Assembly (NCBI RefSeq): GCF_022698165.1
Contig: NZ_JALDAY010000008.1
Coordinates: 248,001 to 312,000 of the forward strand
Length of the DNA stretch: 64,000 bases
Reading direction: 5' to 3'
DNA from: Streptomyces cylindrosporus
GTDB taxonomy: Bacteria > Actinomycetota > Actinomycetes > Streptomycetales > Streptomycetaceae
The notes below the pieces were generated by a model. It saw only the letters and a program-made list of their open reading frames with translations. It searched no databases and was not told the origin of the DNA. A program made the position numbers and the translations under genes. This document shows, one piece after another, positions 45,119 to 53,735 of this stretch (positions are counted from its first letter, which is position 1; every line of letters starts with the position of its first letter).

Positions 45119-45667
45119 TCAGTTCTGGTGGGACTGGTAGTGCGCCACCGCGTCGGAGGTGCGGCCGGCGCCGTACACCCGGAGGAACTCTGCCAGTTCC
45201 GGATGGGTCGGGGCGAGGGTGTCCGCGGCGTCGATGATGTCGCCCGCGGCGGCCACCGAACGCAGCAGCGACTGGATCTCGCGGACGACCCGCTTGACCG
45301 TCGGCGCGCCCGAACTGCTCGTCGTGGTCGTGGTGTTGCTGAGCACGGATCCCCCCTGGGACTTCTTGATCTCCTCCATCCGGTCGGTGGCCTCGGCCGC
45401 GCTGACGCTGCCGTCCGCGACCTGCCCCGCCAGGTCCTGCAGCAGCTGCACCCGTTGGACCACCGCCGGGTTGCCGATCTTCGCCCGCTGACCGCTCATC
45501 AGCTGCGACAGCATCGGAGCGGACAGGCCCAGTACCCCCGCGAGACGAGCCTGGTTGAGGCCAAGATCGTCGATGAGCTTACGGAAGAGCGCCCCCAGCG
45601 GCTCCCCGTACCAGTTCCGCTGCAGTTCCCGCGCTCTTGCGGTCGCTTCCTGCTGTGCGGCGTCCAT
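45119..45667 (-). CDS. Helix-turn-helix DNA-binding protein
   Basis: 182 residues from ATG 45667, with GGGGAGA upstream on the minus strand. An XRE-like helix-turn-helix lies at about residues 34-65 (LNQARLAGVLGLSAPMLSQLMSGQRAK). A helical middle, a Ser/Thr linker (about 110-125) and a helical C-terminal domain follow. No membrane segment. It stands between tRNA-Ala and the kinase gene, and the Ser/Thr-rich linker could be a target of that kinase. It is a conserved streptomycete regulator of unknown regulon. Confidence 0.8.
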   Translation of the reverse strand: MDAAQQEATARARELQRNWYGEPLGALFRKLIDDLGLNQARLAGVLGLSAPMLSQLMSGQRAKIGNPAVVQRVQLLQDLAGQVADGSVSAAEATDRMEEIKKSQGGSVLSNTTTTTSSSGAPTVKRVVREIQSLLRSVAAAGDIIDAADTLAPTHPELAEFLRVYGAGRTSDAVAHYQSHQN

Positions 45668-45849
45668 TGCGTCTCCCCATCGCTTCCCCAAGTACTGTGG
45701 TTCGCGACAGCGAACCACGCCGAGCATCTTACGGAGAGTGGTCGCCTGCGGGGACCCCCAATCTTTTTGCGAGATCCCGGGGGTGACCCGGTACTCTGGT
45801 CTGCGACGCCCGCCGGGGTCTGTTTGATCCGTGCGGACGCTTCATGCGA

Positions 45850-45922
45850 GGGGCCTTAGCTCAGTTGGTAGAGCGCTGTCTTTGCATGGCAGATGTCAGG
45901 GGTTCGACTCCCCTAGGCTCCA
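45850..45922 (+). tRNA. tRNA-Ala (UGC)
   Basis: 73-nt cloverleaf. Acceptor GGGGCCT pairs with AGGCTCC, the anticodon TGC sits in TTTGCAT, T arm GGTTCGACTCC. CCA is not encoded. A TACTCT at 45792-45797 may be its -10. Confidence 0.97.
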
Positions 45923-45929
45923 CAACGGA

Positions 45930-45971
45930 ACCCCTCCGACCTGAGAGAACACGGTCGGAGGGGTCTTTTTT
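45930..45971 (+). terminator. tRNA-Ala terminator
   Basis: 12-bp stem (45930-45941 with 45953-45964), 11-base loop, followed by a C and a six-T run. Confidence 0.93.
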
Positions 45972-46134
45972 GTGACGTGCGTCACGAGAGCGGGCGCCGG
46001 ATCGTTGCACTTGTTTGCGCAAAGTCGGGGGAGCGGTCCTCTCGCTCAGGGTTGCCGTGCAGGTCGCGCGGGGCGAATACGGTCATCGTCCGTTGCAAAC
46101 GTCATCATGTGGAGATCGTGTAAACATCACCGAT

Positions 46135-46148
46135 GTTCCACGTGAAAC
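46135..46148. promoter_or_regulatory. Degenerate parS near the DUF5324 terminator
   Basis: GTTCCACGTGAAAC, one base from consensus, with CGAT/ATCG arms. Two bases past those arms stands the 18-bp terminator stem. Confidence 0.6.
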
Positions 46149-46150
46149 AT

Positions 46151-46192
46151 CGCTGTGGGGCGGGAGACCCTCAAGTCTCCCGCCCCACAGCG
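46151..46192 (-). terminator. Terminator of the DUF5324 gene
   Basis: 18-bp perfect stem (46151-46168 with 46175-46192), 6-base loop. Confidence 0.88.
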
Positions 46193-46217
46193 CAGTTCGG
46201 GACCGCCCGGACTCAGG

Positions 46218-46922
46218 TCAACGACGCTCTTCGCCCTCGCCCTTGGCGGCCTCCTCGGCCTCCTTGGCCTGGACCTCCGGGTCGAGCACCGACTGACCAC
46301 TGCCGTCCACCGACGACAGCCGGTTCGGCTCCGGAACCTCCGTCGCGGCAGGCGGCTCGACGAGCCAGTCCGGGTTCGCCTGCTTGTCCCACCACTTCCA
46401 GGCGGCGAAGGCGCCGCCCGCGAGCGCGCCGAGCACCAGCAGCACCTTGGCCGCCCGGCCCGCCCGCGCCCGCCGCTCGTGCTTACGGGTCAGCTTCTGG
46501 ATCTCCTTCGGCGAGACCTGGCCGCGCAGCGCCGCAAGTGCGGCGACGCCACGCGCGGCGGCCTCGTCCTTCATGGGGCCGGCCGCGGCCACCGCCTGCT
46601 CGATCCTCGGCCGGGAGTAGTCGGCTGCCTGCCGGGCCGCCTTACGCGTGCGGACGGCGGCCTCGTGGGCGGCCTGGTCGACCTTGGGCGGCACATGGGT
46701 ACGGGCCTGCTCCAGCCGCGGTACGACATAAGCGTCGTACTGGACGCGGGCCTGACCGGCGGCCTGCGACACCTTCGGCGCGAGCCGTACGCGTGCCTCG
46801 TGTGCGTAGTGCGCGGTCCTGTCCTTGGCCGTCTCGGCGTAGGGCGCCACCACGTCCGCGGCGTGCAGCACGCTGTCCTTCGCCGAACCGGTCGCGGCGC
46901 GCACGCTGTCGATGCGGGTCAC
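46218..46922 (-). CDS. DUF5324 family membrane protein
   Basis: 234 residues from GTG 46922, with GAGGAGGA upstream. A long Ala/Arg-rich helical segment (residues 1-150) resembles apolipophorin-like or coiled-coil stretches. One membrane helix follows (about 163-182, KVLLVLGALAGGAFAAWKWW) and then an acidic 50-residue tail. The family is DUF5324, restricted to streptomycetes and relatives. Function unknown. Confidence 0.8.
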   Translation of the reverse strand: MTRIDSVRAATGSAKDSVLHAADVVAPYAETAKDRTAHYAHEARVRLAPKVSQAAGQARVQYDAYVVPRLEQARTHVPPKVDQAAHEAAVRTRKAARQAADYSRPRIEQAVAAAGPMKDEAAARGVAALAALRGQVSPKEIQKLTRKHERRARAGRAAKVLLVLGALAGGAFAAWKWWDKQANPDWLVEPPAATEVPEPNRLSSVDGSGQSVLDPEVQAKEAEEAAKGEGEERR

Positions 46923-47172
46923 GGGTTCCTCCTCCTCGGTGGCGTACGGTATTTCGACTTTCCACCCTTTTACGGATCATGCCTGCCAACAGATCCCCAG
47001 GCATGTGAGGGCGGGCATCCGGGTCATGAGGATGAATACGGGGCAACGAGAGCTTGTCGTCGACAATGCCACGGATCGCCGCCCGGCGCTCCGGTACCCG
47101 GGGGTACAAGGCCGGATTTCCGCGAACCGTGCGAGGATCGGGGGGTCACAGGAAGACAACGGAAGGCAGATC

Positions 47173-47706
47173 GTGGCTGAGCAGCTTTACGCCACCCTGA
47201 AGACCAACAATGGCGACATCGAAGTCCGGCTTCTGCCGAACCACGCGCCCAAGACGGTCCGGAACTTTGTCGAGCTCGCCAACGGCGAGCGTGAGTGGAT
47301 CAACCCGGCCACGGGCCAGAAGTCCACGGACAGGCTCTACGACGGCACGGTCTTCCACCGGGTGATCAGCGGCTTCATGATTCAGGGCGGCGACCCGCTG
47401 GGCAACGGCACCGGCGGCCCCGGCTACCAGTTCGAGGACGAGTTCCACCCGGACCTCTCCTTCAACAAGCCCTACCTGCTGGCCATGGCCAACGCCGGTC
47501 CGGGCACCAACGGCTCGCAGTTCTTCCTCACCGTCGCCCCGACGACGTGGCTGAACCGCAAGCACACCATCTTCGGCGAGGTCACCGACGCGGCCAGCCA
47601 GAAGGTCATCGACGCCATCGCCACCACCCAGACCAACCCGCGCACCGACCGCCCGGTGAACGACGTGGTCATCGAGTCGGTCGTCGTCGAGACCCGCGAG
47701 AGCTGA
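47173..47706 (+). CDS. ppiA: Peptidyl-prolyl cis-trans isomerase (cyclophilin)
   Basis: 177 residues from GTG 47173, after GGAAGG. Cyclophilin fold with FHRVISGFMIQGGD, the active arginine in that motif, and the conserved NGSQFFLT and KHTIFGEV. No signal peptide, so cytoplasmic. It speeds up proline isomerisation in protein folding. Its place before a rhomboid gene and crgA matches other actinobacteria. Confidence 0.96.
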   Translation: MAEQLYATLKTNNGDIEVRLLPNHAPKTVRNFVELANGEREWINPATGQKSTDRLYDGTVFHRVISGFMIQGGDPLGNGTGGPGYQFEDEFHPDLSFNKPYLLAMANAGPGTNGSQFFLTVAPTTWLNRKHTIFGEVTDAASQKVIDAIATTQTNPRTDRPVNDVVIESVVVETRES

Positions 47707-47760
47707 GCACAGCGGAGACCCGGCCCGCAGGGACCGAGTGCCCGCACAGCAGGAACCAAA

Positions 47761-47800
47761 CGCCCCGCTCATCCGTAAAGATGGGCGGGGCGGTGCTTTT
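47761..47800 (+). terminator. ppiA terminator
   Basis: 13-bp stem with one G-T pair, 6-base loop, followed by GTGCTTTT. Confidence 0.85.
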
Positions 47801-47835
47801 CGGCGCGGCACCCGTACGACGACCAAGGGGATGTC

Positions 47836-48720
47836 ATGGACCACGCGGCAGGCAGCTCGCAGGACGCCCAGAGCCTGCCCGGCTGCTACCGCCACCCGGA
47901 CCGCGAGACCGGCATCCGCTGCACCCGCTGCGAGCGCCCGATCTGCCCCGAGTGCATGGTCAACGCCTCCGTCGGCTTCCAGTGCCCCGAATGCGCCCGC
48001 GGCGACTCCGGCACGGGCCACACCCCGGCCGCCTCCCGCCCCCGCACCGTGGCAGGCGGCACAGTCACGACCGACCCCCGCCTGGTCACCAAGATCCTCA
48101 TCGGCATCAACATCGCCGTCTTCATCGCGGTCCATGTGCGGCCGTCGCTCCTGAACGACCTGGTCCTTCTCGGCGAGTGGCCCCCGGCCCCCTACAAGGC
48201 CACCGAGGGAGTCGCCGCAGGCGAGTGGTACCGCATGGTGACCTCGATGTTCACCCACCAGGAGATCTGGCACATCGGCTTCAACATGCTGAGTCTGTGG
48301 TGGCTGGGCGGACCCCTCGAAGCGGCGCTCGGCCGTGCCCGCTACCTCGCGGTCTACTTCACCTCGGGGCTGGCGGGCAGCGCCCTGGTCTACCTGCTGG
48401 CCTCACCGACCACGAGCACGCTCGGTGCCTCCGGAGCCATCTTCGGCCTCTTCGGCGCCACGGCCGTCCTCATGCGGCGGCTCAACTACGACCTGCGGCC
48501 GATCATCGCCCTGCTCGTGATCAACCTGATCTTCACCTTCAGCTGGAGCGGCATCTCCTGGCAGGCCCACATCGGCGGCCTCGTCGCCGGCGTTGTCACC
48601 GGCTACGGAATGGTCCACGCCCCCCGCGAGCGCCGCGCCCTCGTCCAGTACGGCACCTGCGCTCTCGTCCTGGTCGTCGTCGTGGTGCTGAGCCTGGTCA
48701 GGACGGCTCAGCTCACCTGA
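47836..48720 (+). CDS. Rhomboid family intramembrane serine protease
   Basis: 294 residues from ATG 47836. An N-terminal B-box-like zinc finger (CYRHPDRETGIRCTRCERPICPEC in outline, with six Cys and one or more His) precedes a six-helix rhomboid domain. The catalytic pair is present: Ser in GASGAIFG (about residue 201) and His in WQAHIGGLVAG (about 245). The HIGFNML segment is also conserved. It cleaves within the membrane. The substrate is unknown. Fusion of a zinc finger to rhomboid is common in actinobacteria. Confidence 0.93.
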   Translation: MDHAAGSSQDAQSLPGCYRHPDRETGIRCTRCERPICPECMVNASVGFQCPECARGDSGTGHTPAASRPRTVAGGTVTTDPRLVTKILIGINIAVFIAVHVRPSLLNDLVLLGEWPPAPYKATEGVAAGEWYRMVTSMFTHQEIWHIGFNMLSLWWLGGPLEAALGRARYLAVYFTSGLAGSALVYLLASPTTSTLGASGAIFGLFGATAVLMRRLNYDLRPIIALLVINLIFTFSWSGISWQAHIGGLVAGVVTGYGMVHAPRERRALVQYGTCALVLVVVVVLSLVRTAQLT

Positions 48721-48729
48721 CGTACCCGG

Positions 48730-48941
48730 TTGTCCACAGCGGGTGGCGAATCTTGTGCATGGTGTGCGGGAACAGCTGTGCCCCCTGTCACCGACCAGCG
48801 TTTCTGCAGGTCAGGCAGGGGGCGAACAGGCTTGCGAAGATGGGTGTGACAGTCGTACCGGCGTCAACCGGCTAGGGGTTATCCACAGATCGTCGTCTTT
48901 TCCCCAGGGGTTCTGTGGATTTTTCTCCGGGCTGTGGATAA
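48730..48941. promoter_or_regulatory. DnaA-box cluster between the rhomboid gene and crgA
   Basis: TTGTCCACA (48730-48738, plus), TTATCCACA (48879-48887, plus) and TTATCCACA (minus, 48933-48941) are all perfect DnaA boxes, with a weaker one at 48914-48922 (minus). They lie in the 280-bp space between the convergent rhomboid and crgA genes, about 25 kb from oriC. Confidence 0.75.
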
Positions 48942-49000
48942 CTCAGCGGATAGCCGTGGGCAGAGCTGAGTTCACCCGCCCGTAGCCGTTCCTTCGACCG

Positions 49001-49255
49001 CTACTTCCACTGCGTGGAGACACCGAATCCGGCGGCGATGAAGCCGAAACCGACCACGATGTTCCAGTTGTCCAGTGCGTCGATGGGCAGCGAACCGTCG
49101 GTCACGTAGAAGACGACGATCCAGGCCAGCCCGATGAGGAACATGGCCAGCATCACGGGTGCGACCCAGGCGCGGCTGTTCAGCTTGATGCTGGTCGCCT
49201 GCTTCGCCGGCGGCGGCGTGTAGTCGGCCTTCTTGCGGATACGTGACTTCGGCAC
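49001..49255 (-). CDS. crgA: Cell division protein CrgA
   Basis: 84 residues from GTG 49255 with AGGAGA upstream. Two membrane helices and a short basic N-terminus (MPKSRIRKKADY) match CrgA, which delays Z-ring formation in aerial hyphae and meets FtsI, FtsQ and CwsA in mycobacteria. The 3' side has the DnaA-box cluster, 60 bases past the stop. It is divergent from the DUF881 gene. Confidence 0.95.
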   Translation of the reverse strand: MPKSRIRKKADYTPPPAKQATSIKLNSRAWVAPVMLAMFLIGLAWIVVFYVTDGSLPIDALDNWNIVVGFGFIAAGFGVSTQWK

Positions 49256-49397
49256 GAGGGTCTCTCCTGTCGATGCGCTGCGTGGCCGCGCAGGGAACTG
49301 TGGCTGGCTCCGGGGCAGCGTACAAGGGGACTCTTAGCGCTCCCCCGGGCGTCCGTTAGCGTAGTGCTTCCGCGGTGCCGAAGGAGATAAGGGTACG

Positions 49398-50177
49398 TTG
49401 AGCAATTCTGCCGACTCCCCCCAGGCCGGATCCAGTCCTGCCGGGGGACGCCGTTTCCGGCCCGTGCGGATCCTCACGGTGGCCGTCTTCGCCCTCGCGG
49501 GGCTCATTTTCTTCACCAGTTTCAATACGGCCAAGGGCACCAATATCCGCACGGACACGTCCTTGCTGAAGCTTTCCGACCTCATCCAGGAGCGCAGCCA
49601 CAAGAACAAGGAGCTGGACGACTCCAGCGCCTCGCTGCGCCGGGACATCGAGTCGCTGGCCGAGCGGGACGACGGCTCCACCAAGGCACAGGACGAGAAA
49701 CTCACCGCACTGGAGAAGAAGGCCGGCACCCAGCAGGTGAAGGGCACGGCGATCACCGTCACCCTCAACGACGCCCCGCCGAACGCCACCGCCAAGCTCC
49801 CCGGCTACCCCGAGCCGCAGCCCGACTACCTGGTCATCCACCAGCAGGACCTGCAGGCCGTGGTCAACGCCCTGTGGCAGGGCGGCGCCAGGGGCATCAA
49901 GGTCATGGACCAGCGGCTGATCTCCACCAGCGCCGTGCGCTGCGTGGGCAACACGCTGATCCTCCAGGGCCGGGTCTACTCACCGCCGTACAAGATCACG
50001 GCCGTCGGGGACCCCGACAAGCTGAACCGGGCGCTGTCGGACTCGAAGGCCATCCAGAACTACATGGTCTACGTGAATGTCTACGGGCTGGGCTGGAAAG
50101 TCACCCAGGACGGGACGGTGACTCTGCCCGGCTACTCGGGCACAGTGGATCTGCACTACGCCCAGCCCGTGCAATGA
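49398..50177 (+). CDS. DUF881 family envelope protein
   Basis: 259 residues, start TTG 49398 with AAGGAGA (49381-49387). Cytoplasmic N-tail of about 23 residues, one membrane helix (about 24-42), coiled-coil region rich in Lys/Asp/Glu (about 55-120), then a DUF881 domain (GTAITVTLNDAP, GARGIKVMDQRLISTSAVRC, PPYKITAVGD). Function unknown. It lies between crgA and pabA as in Mycobacterium (Rv0012). Confidence 0.9.
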   Translation: MSNSADSPQAGSSPAGGRRFRPVRILTVAVFALAGLIFFTSFNTAKGTNIRTDTSLLKLSDLIQERSHKNKELDDSSASLRRDIESLAERDDGSTKAQDEKLTALEKKAGTQQVKGTAITVTLNDAPPNATAKLPGYPEPQPDYLVIHQQDLQAVVNALWQGGARGIKVMDQRLISTSAVRCVGNTLILQGRVYSPPYKITAVGDPDKLNRALSDSKAIQNYMVYVNVYGLGWKVTQDGTVTLPGYSGTVDLHYAQPVQ

Positions 50178-50211
50178 ACGTGGATCGACCTGAGCCGTCC
50201 GGGAGCCGCCG

Positions 50212-50910
50212 GTGCGCGTCGTCGTCAGGACCGTCAGCGAGCTGTGCATCACGGTCGGCGCTCTGATCTGCCTCTTCGTCGTGTACGTGCTCTTCTGGAC
50301 CGGGGTGCGGGCGGACGGGGCGATGAACCACCAGATCGACGTACTGCACGACCAGTGGTCGAAGCAGACCGCGCAGCCCAAGTCGACGGCCGGGAGTACG
50401 GCCGCGAGCAGTGCCGCCCCGAAGTCGTCGGCGCCGTACGCGCAGGGCAAGCCGTTCGCGATCATGTACATCCCCCGGCTTGGTTTCACGTGGAACAAGC
50501 CCGTCCTTGAGAACACCGCCGTGAACACCCTGAAGAAGGGGCTCGGGCACTACGCGAACACCGCGCGGCTCGGGCAGGTCGGCAACTTCGCGGTCGCGGG
50601 GCACCGGCGGACGTACGGCGATCCCTTCGTGGACTTCCCGAAGCTGCGGCCCGGGGACGCGGTCGTGCTGACCGACGGGACGACGTGGTTCACGTATCGG
50701 ATCGACAAAGGCCCCTACAAAACCGTGCCCACGGACATTGAGGTGATCGACCCTGTGCCACGTAAGTCGGGGTATACACGGCCGGGCCGGTATCTCACGC
50801 TGACCACGTGCGATCCGGAGTGGGGGCACAGCCACAGGTTGATCGTGTGGGCTCACCTGGACTCCACACAGCCTGTGGACGAAGGCAAACCGGCGGCGCT
50901 GCGCCGTTAG
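50212..50910 (+). CDS. Class E sortase, first copy
   Basis: 232 residues from GTG 50212. N-terminal anchor helix (about 9-30), then the sortase beta barrel with GNFAVAGHRRTYGDPF (catalytic His), TLTTCDP (catalytic Cys), and Arg in HRLIVWA. This suits class E sortases of high-GC Gram-positives, which attach LAXTG-type proteins such as the long chaplins to the wall. A one-mismatch parS (50483-50496) lies in the coding sequence, and a DnaA-box-like TCGTCCACA (minus, 50874-50882) is near the end. Confidence 0.92.
   Translation: MRVVVRTVSELCITVGALICLFVVYVLFWTGVRADGAMNHQIDVLHDQWSKQTAQPKSTAGSTAASSAAPKSSAPYAQGKPFAIMYIPRLGFTWNKPVLENTAVNTLKKGLGHYANTARLGQVGNFAVAGHRRTYGDPFVDFPKLRPGDAVVLTDGTTWFTYRIDKGPYKTVPTDIEVIDPVPRKSGYTRPGRYLTLTTCDPEWGHSHRLIVWAHLDSTQPVDEGKPAALRR
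50483..50496. promoter_or_regulatory. Degenerate parS in the first sortase gene
   Basis: GTTTCACGTGGAAC, one base from consensus, translated as FTWNK. Confidence 0.5.
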
Positions 50911-50963
50911 TCTGGTGCGGGTACGGCGTGAGTCTGGTGCCGTGGTGGAACGGAAGGGACGGC

Positions 50964-51125
50964 ATGTACGGCTGGATCTGGCGGCATCTGCCGGGGAACG
51001 CGTGGATCAAGGCGCTGCTCTCGCTCGCGCTTGTCCTGATCGTGGTCTACGTCCTCTTCCAGTACGTCTTCCCGTGGGCCGAACCGCTGCTGCCCTTCAA
51101 CGATGTGACGGTGGACAACCAGTGA
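50964..51125 (+). CDS. Membrane micro-protein between sortase and pabA
   Basis: 53 residues from ATG 50964, with GGAAGGGA before it: starts MYGWIWRHLPGNAW and contains one long helix (about 16-37) followed by a short acidic tail. Its stop overlaps the pabA start by 4 bases, so they are coupled. A conserved micro-protein of unknown function. Confidence 0.75.
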   Translation: MYGWIWRHLPGNAWIKALLSLALVLIVVYVLFQYVFPWAEPLLPFNDVTVDNQ

Positions 51126-51760
51126 GCGCGCGCATTCTCGTCGTGGACAACTACGACAGCTTCGTCTTCAACCTGGTCCAGTACCTGTACCAGCTGGGCG
51201 CCGAGTGCGAGGTGCTGCGCAACGACGAGGTGTCCACCTCCCATGCGCAGGACGGCTTCGACGGCGTACTGCTGTCGCCGGGCCCGGGCACGCCCGAGGA
51301 GGCCGGCGTCTGCATCGAGATGGTCCGCCACTGCGCGGCGACCGGCGTCCCCGTCTTCGGCGTCTGCCTCGGCATGCAGTCGATGCAGGTGGCGTACGGC
51401 GGTGTGGTGGACCGTGCGCCGGAGCTGCTGCACGGCAAGACCTCGCTGGTCGAGCACGAGGGCAAGGGCGTGTTCGCCGGCCTGCCCTCGCCCTTCACCG
51501 CGACCCGCTACCACTCGCTGGCCGCCGAGCCGGAGACGGTCCCGGCCGAGCTGGAGGTGACGGCGCGCACGCACGACGGCATCATCATGGGCCTGCGCCA
51601 CCGTGAACTCCCGGTCGAGGGCGTGCAGTTCCACCCCGAGTCGGTGCTGACCGAGCACGGCCACCGGATGCTGGCCAACTGGCTGGTGGAGTGCGGCTAC
51701 GAGGGCGCGGTGGCGAGGTCGGCGGGGCTCGCCCCGGTGGTGGGCAGGGCCACGGCGTGA
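51122..51760 (+). CDS. pabA: Aminodeoxychorismate/anthranilate synthase glutamine amidotransferase
   Basis: 212 residues from GTG 51122. Class I glutaminase with SPGPGTPEEAG, the catalytic Cys in FGVCLGMQ (about residue 80), and His/Glu in GVQFHPES. It gives ammonia to the chorismate-using partner for folate or tryptophan synthesis. The gene sits between sortase genes and overlaps the next sortase start by 4 bases. Its actinobacterial neighbours are the same (trpG in Mycobacterium), so this is a stable arrangement. Confidence 0.95.
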   Translation: MSARILVVDNYDSFVFNLVQYLYQLGAECEVLRNDEVSTSHAQDGFDGVLLSPGPGTPEEAGVCIEMVRHCAATGVPVFGVCLGMQSMQVAYGGVVDRAPELLHGKTSLVEHEGKGVFAGLPSPFTATRYHSLAAEPETVPAELEVTARTHDGIIMGLRHRELPVEGVQFHPESVLTEHGHRMLANWLVECGYEGAVARSAGLAPVVGRATA

Positions 51761-52881
51761 CCGCACTGCGCCCCGAGCGCGAGTCCGACGCCTCGTACGG
51801 GCAGGAGTCGTACGGGGCGTACGAGGCGTCGTCCGGTGCGTACGACCAGGACTGGGCGGTCGGGCAGCAGGCGTATCAGCAGCCGCAGCATCAGGTTCAG
51901 CCGCAACATCAGGCCCAGCCACAGCCGCAGCATCAGGAGCCGCCGCAGTATCTGCCGCCCATCGACGAGGAGACGGTGGCGCTGCGGATACCGGATCCGC
52001 CGCCCGGCGAGTCCATACGGCCCTCTGGCGCCTCAGCAGTCACATCCGCCACGGGAACCCCCACGGGTGGTCGAGCGGCCCGCAGAAAGGCCGCCAAGGC
52101 CCGTCATGGGCGTCATGGAGCCGCGCGGCAGGAGACGGAGGACGCCCCGGCGACCTCCGGCGCGCCGCTCTCCCGCGTCGAGGCGCGCCGGCAGGCCCGT
52201 GCGCGCAAGCCCAGCGCGGGCGTTCTGGTGAGCCGGGCCATCGGTGAGGTGTTCATCACCACCGGCGTGCTGATGCTGCTGTTCGTCTCCTACCAGCTGT
52301 GGTGGACGAACGTCCGGGCGCACGCGCAGGCGGACAAAGAAGCCAACAGCCTCCAGCAGGACTGGGCGAGCGGGAAGCGCGCACCGGGCGAGTTCGAGCC
52401 CGGGCAGGGTTTCGCGATCCTCCACATCCCCAAGCTGGACGTGGTCGTGCCGATCGCCGAGGGCGTCAGCAACAAGAAGGTGCTCGACAAGGGCATGGTC
52501 GGCCACTACAGCGAGGGCAAGCTCAAGACGGCGATGCCGTCCGCGAAGACCGGCAACTTCGCGCTCGCGGGACACCGCAACACGCACGGCGAGCCGTTCC
52601 GGTACATCAACCGGCTCAAGCCGGGCGACGAGGTCGTCGTGGAGACGCAGGACGACTACTACGTCTACAAGATGACGTCGATGCTGCCGGTGACCTCGCC
52701 CAGCAACACGAGCGTGATCGACCCGATCCCGAAGGGTTCCGGTTTCACCACGGCCGGCCGGTACATCACCCTCACCACCTGCACGCCCGAGTACACGAGC
52801 AAGTACCGGCTGATCGTCTGGGGCAAGATGGTCGAGGAACGGCCGCGCAGCAAGGGCAAGCCGGATGCGCTCGTCAACTAA
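51757..52881 (+). CDS. Class E sortase, second copy, with long cytoplasmic tail
   Basis: 374 residues from GTG 51757. The first 150 residues are a disordered Gln/His/Pro-rich then basic cytoplasmic tail (QPQHQ repeats). The membrane helix (about 160-182) and a sortase domain follow, with AGHRNTHGEPF, TLTTCTPEY and an Arg in YRLIVWG. The tail is far longer than in the other two copies and may bring in regulatory partners. It is translationally coupled to pabA. Confidence 0.92.
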   Translation: MTALRPERESDASYGQESYGAYEASSGAYDQDWAVGQQAYQQPQHQVQPQHQAQPQPQHQEPPQYLPPIDEETVALRIPDPPPGESIRPSGASAVTSATGTPTGGRAARRKAAKARHGRHGAARQETEDAPATSGAPLSRVEARRQARARKPSAGVLVSRAIGEVFITTGVLMLLFVSYQLWWTNVRAHAQADKEANSLQQDWASGKRAPGEFEPGQGFAILHIPKLDVVVPIAEGVSNKKVLDKGMVGHYSEGKLKTAMPSAKTGNFALAGHRNTHGEPFRYINRLKPGDEVVVETQDDYYVYKMTSMLPVTSPSNTSVIDPIPKGSGFTTAGRYITLTTCTPEYTSKYRLIVWGKMVEERPRSKGKPDALVN

Positions 52882-52887
52882 GGGCAG

Positions 52888-53655
52888 ATGAAGAACGTGG
52901 CAGCCACCGCCGACGACACGCAGCACGAAGAGCACACCGGGGAAGACGGGGAACCCGTGCCGTCCGATGCCCGGCGCCGCCCCGGCCGGATCGCGATGGC
53001 GGTCAGTTTCTTCGGCGAGCTCCTCATCACGGCGGGTCTGGTCCTCGGCCTGTTCGTCGTCTACTCCCTGTGGTGGACGAACGTCGTCGCGGACCGCAAG
53101 GCGGACAAGCAGGCCGACAAGGTCCGTGACGGCTGGGCCCAGCAGGACACCGGCCCCGGCGCGCTCGACACCAAGAACGGCATCGGCTTCCTGCACGTCC
53201 CCGCCATGAAGAACGGCGAGGTGCTGGTGGAGAAGGGCACGTCGACCAAGGTCCTCAACGACGGCGTGGCCGGCTACTACACCGACCCCGCCAAGGCGAC
53301 GCTCCCGATGACCGGCAAGAAGGGCAACTTCACCCTCGCCGCCCACCGGGACGGCCACGGCGCGAAGTTCCACAACATCGACAAGCTCAAGAAGGGCGAC
53401 CCGATCGTCTTCGAGACGAAGGACAAGTGGTACGTCTACAAGGTCTACGCCGTCCTGGACGAGACCTCGAAGTACAACGTCAAGGTCCTCGCCCAGATCC
53501 CGAAGGAGTCGGGGAAGACGAAGGCGGGCCACTACATCACCCTGACGACGTGCACGCCGGTGTACACCAGCCGCTACCGGTACGTGGTCTGGGGCGAGCT
53601 GGTCAGGGTCGACAAGGTGGACAGCAAGCGCACACCGCCGAAGGAACTGCGCTGA
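52888..53655 (+). CDS. Class E sortase, third copy
   Basis: 255 residues from ATG 52888, six bases after the second copy. Acidic N-tail, anchor helix (about 38-62), and sortase domain with AAHRDGHGAKF (His), TLTTCTPVY (Cys), YRYVVWG (Arg). Triad complete. The sequence is nearest to the second copy, so the pair most likely arose by tandem duplication. A 17-bp terminator follows. Confidence 0.92.
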   Translation: MKNVAATADDTQHEEHTGEDGEPVPSDARRRPGRIAMAVSFFGELLITAGLVLGLFVVYSLWWTNVVADRKADKQADKVRDGWAQQDTGPGALDTKNGIGFLHVPAMKNGEVLVEKGTSTKVLNDGVAGYYTDPAKATLPMTGKKGNFTLAAHRDGHGAKFHNIDKLKKGDPIVFETKDKWYVYKVYAVLDETSKYNVKVLAQIPKESGKTKAGHYITLTTCTPVYTSRYRYVVWGELVRVDKVDSKRTPPKELR

Positions 53656-53675
53656 CAGAGCCGTGAAGCAGAGCG

Positions 53676-53713
53676 ATGGGCCCCTGCCGGGAGGTTTCCC
53701 GGCAGGGGCCCAT
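53676..53713. terminator. Bidirectional terminator between the sortase and pknB genes
   Basis: 17-bp perfect stem (53676-53692 with 53697-53713), 4-base loop, between convergent genes. Confidence 0.92.
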
Positions 53714-53735
53714 TCGTTTCATACGTCGTCGGCGG

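Noticed and set aside
34284..45922. A genomic island between tRNA-Ile and tRNA-Ala
   Set aside because: No integrase, no repeat of a tRNA 3' end and no clear change in base composition was seen, so there is no evidence of an integrated element.
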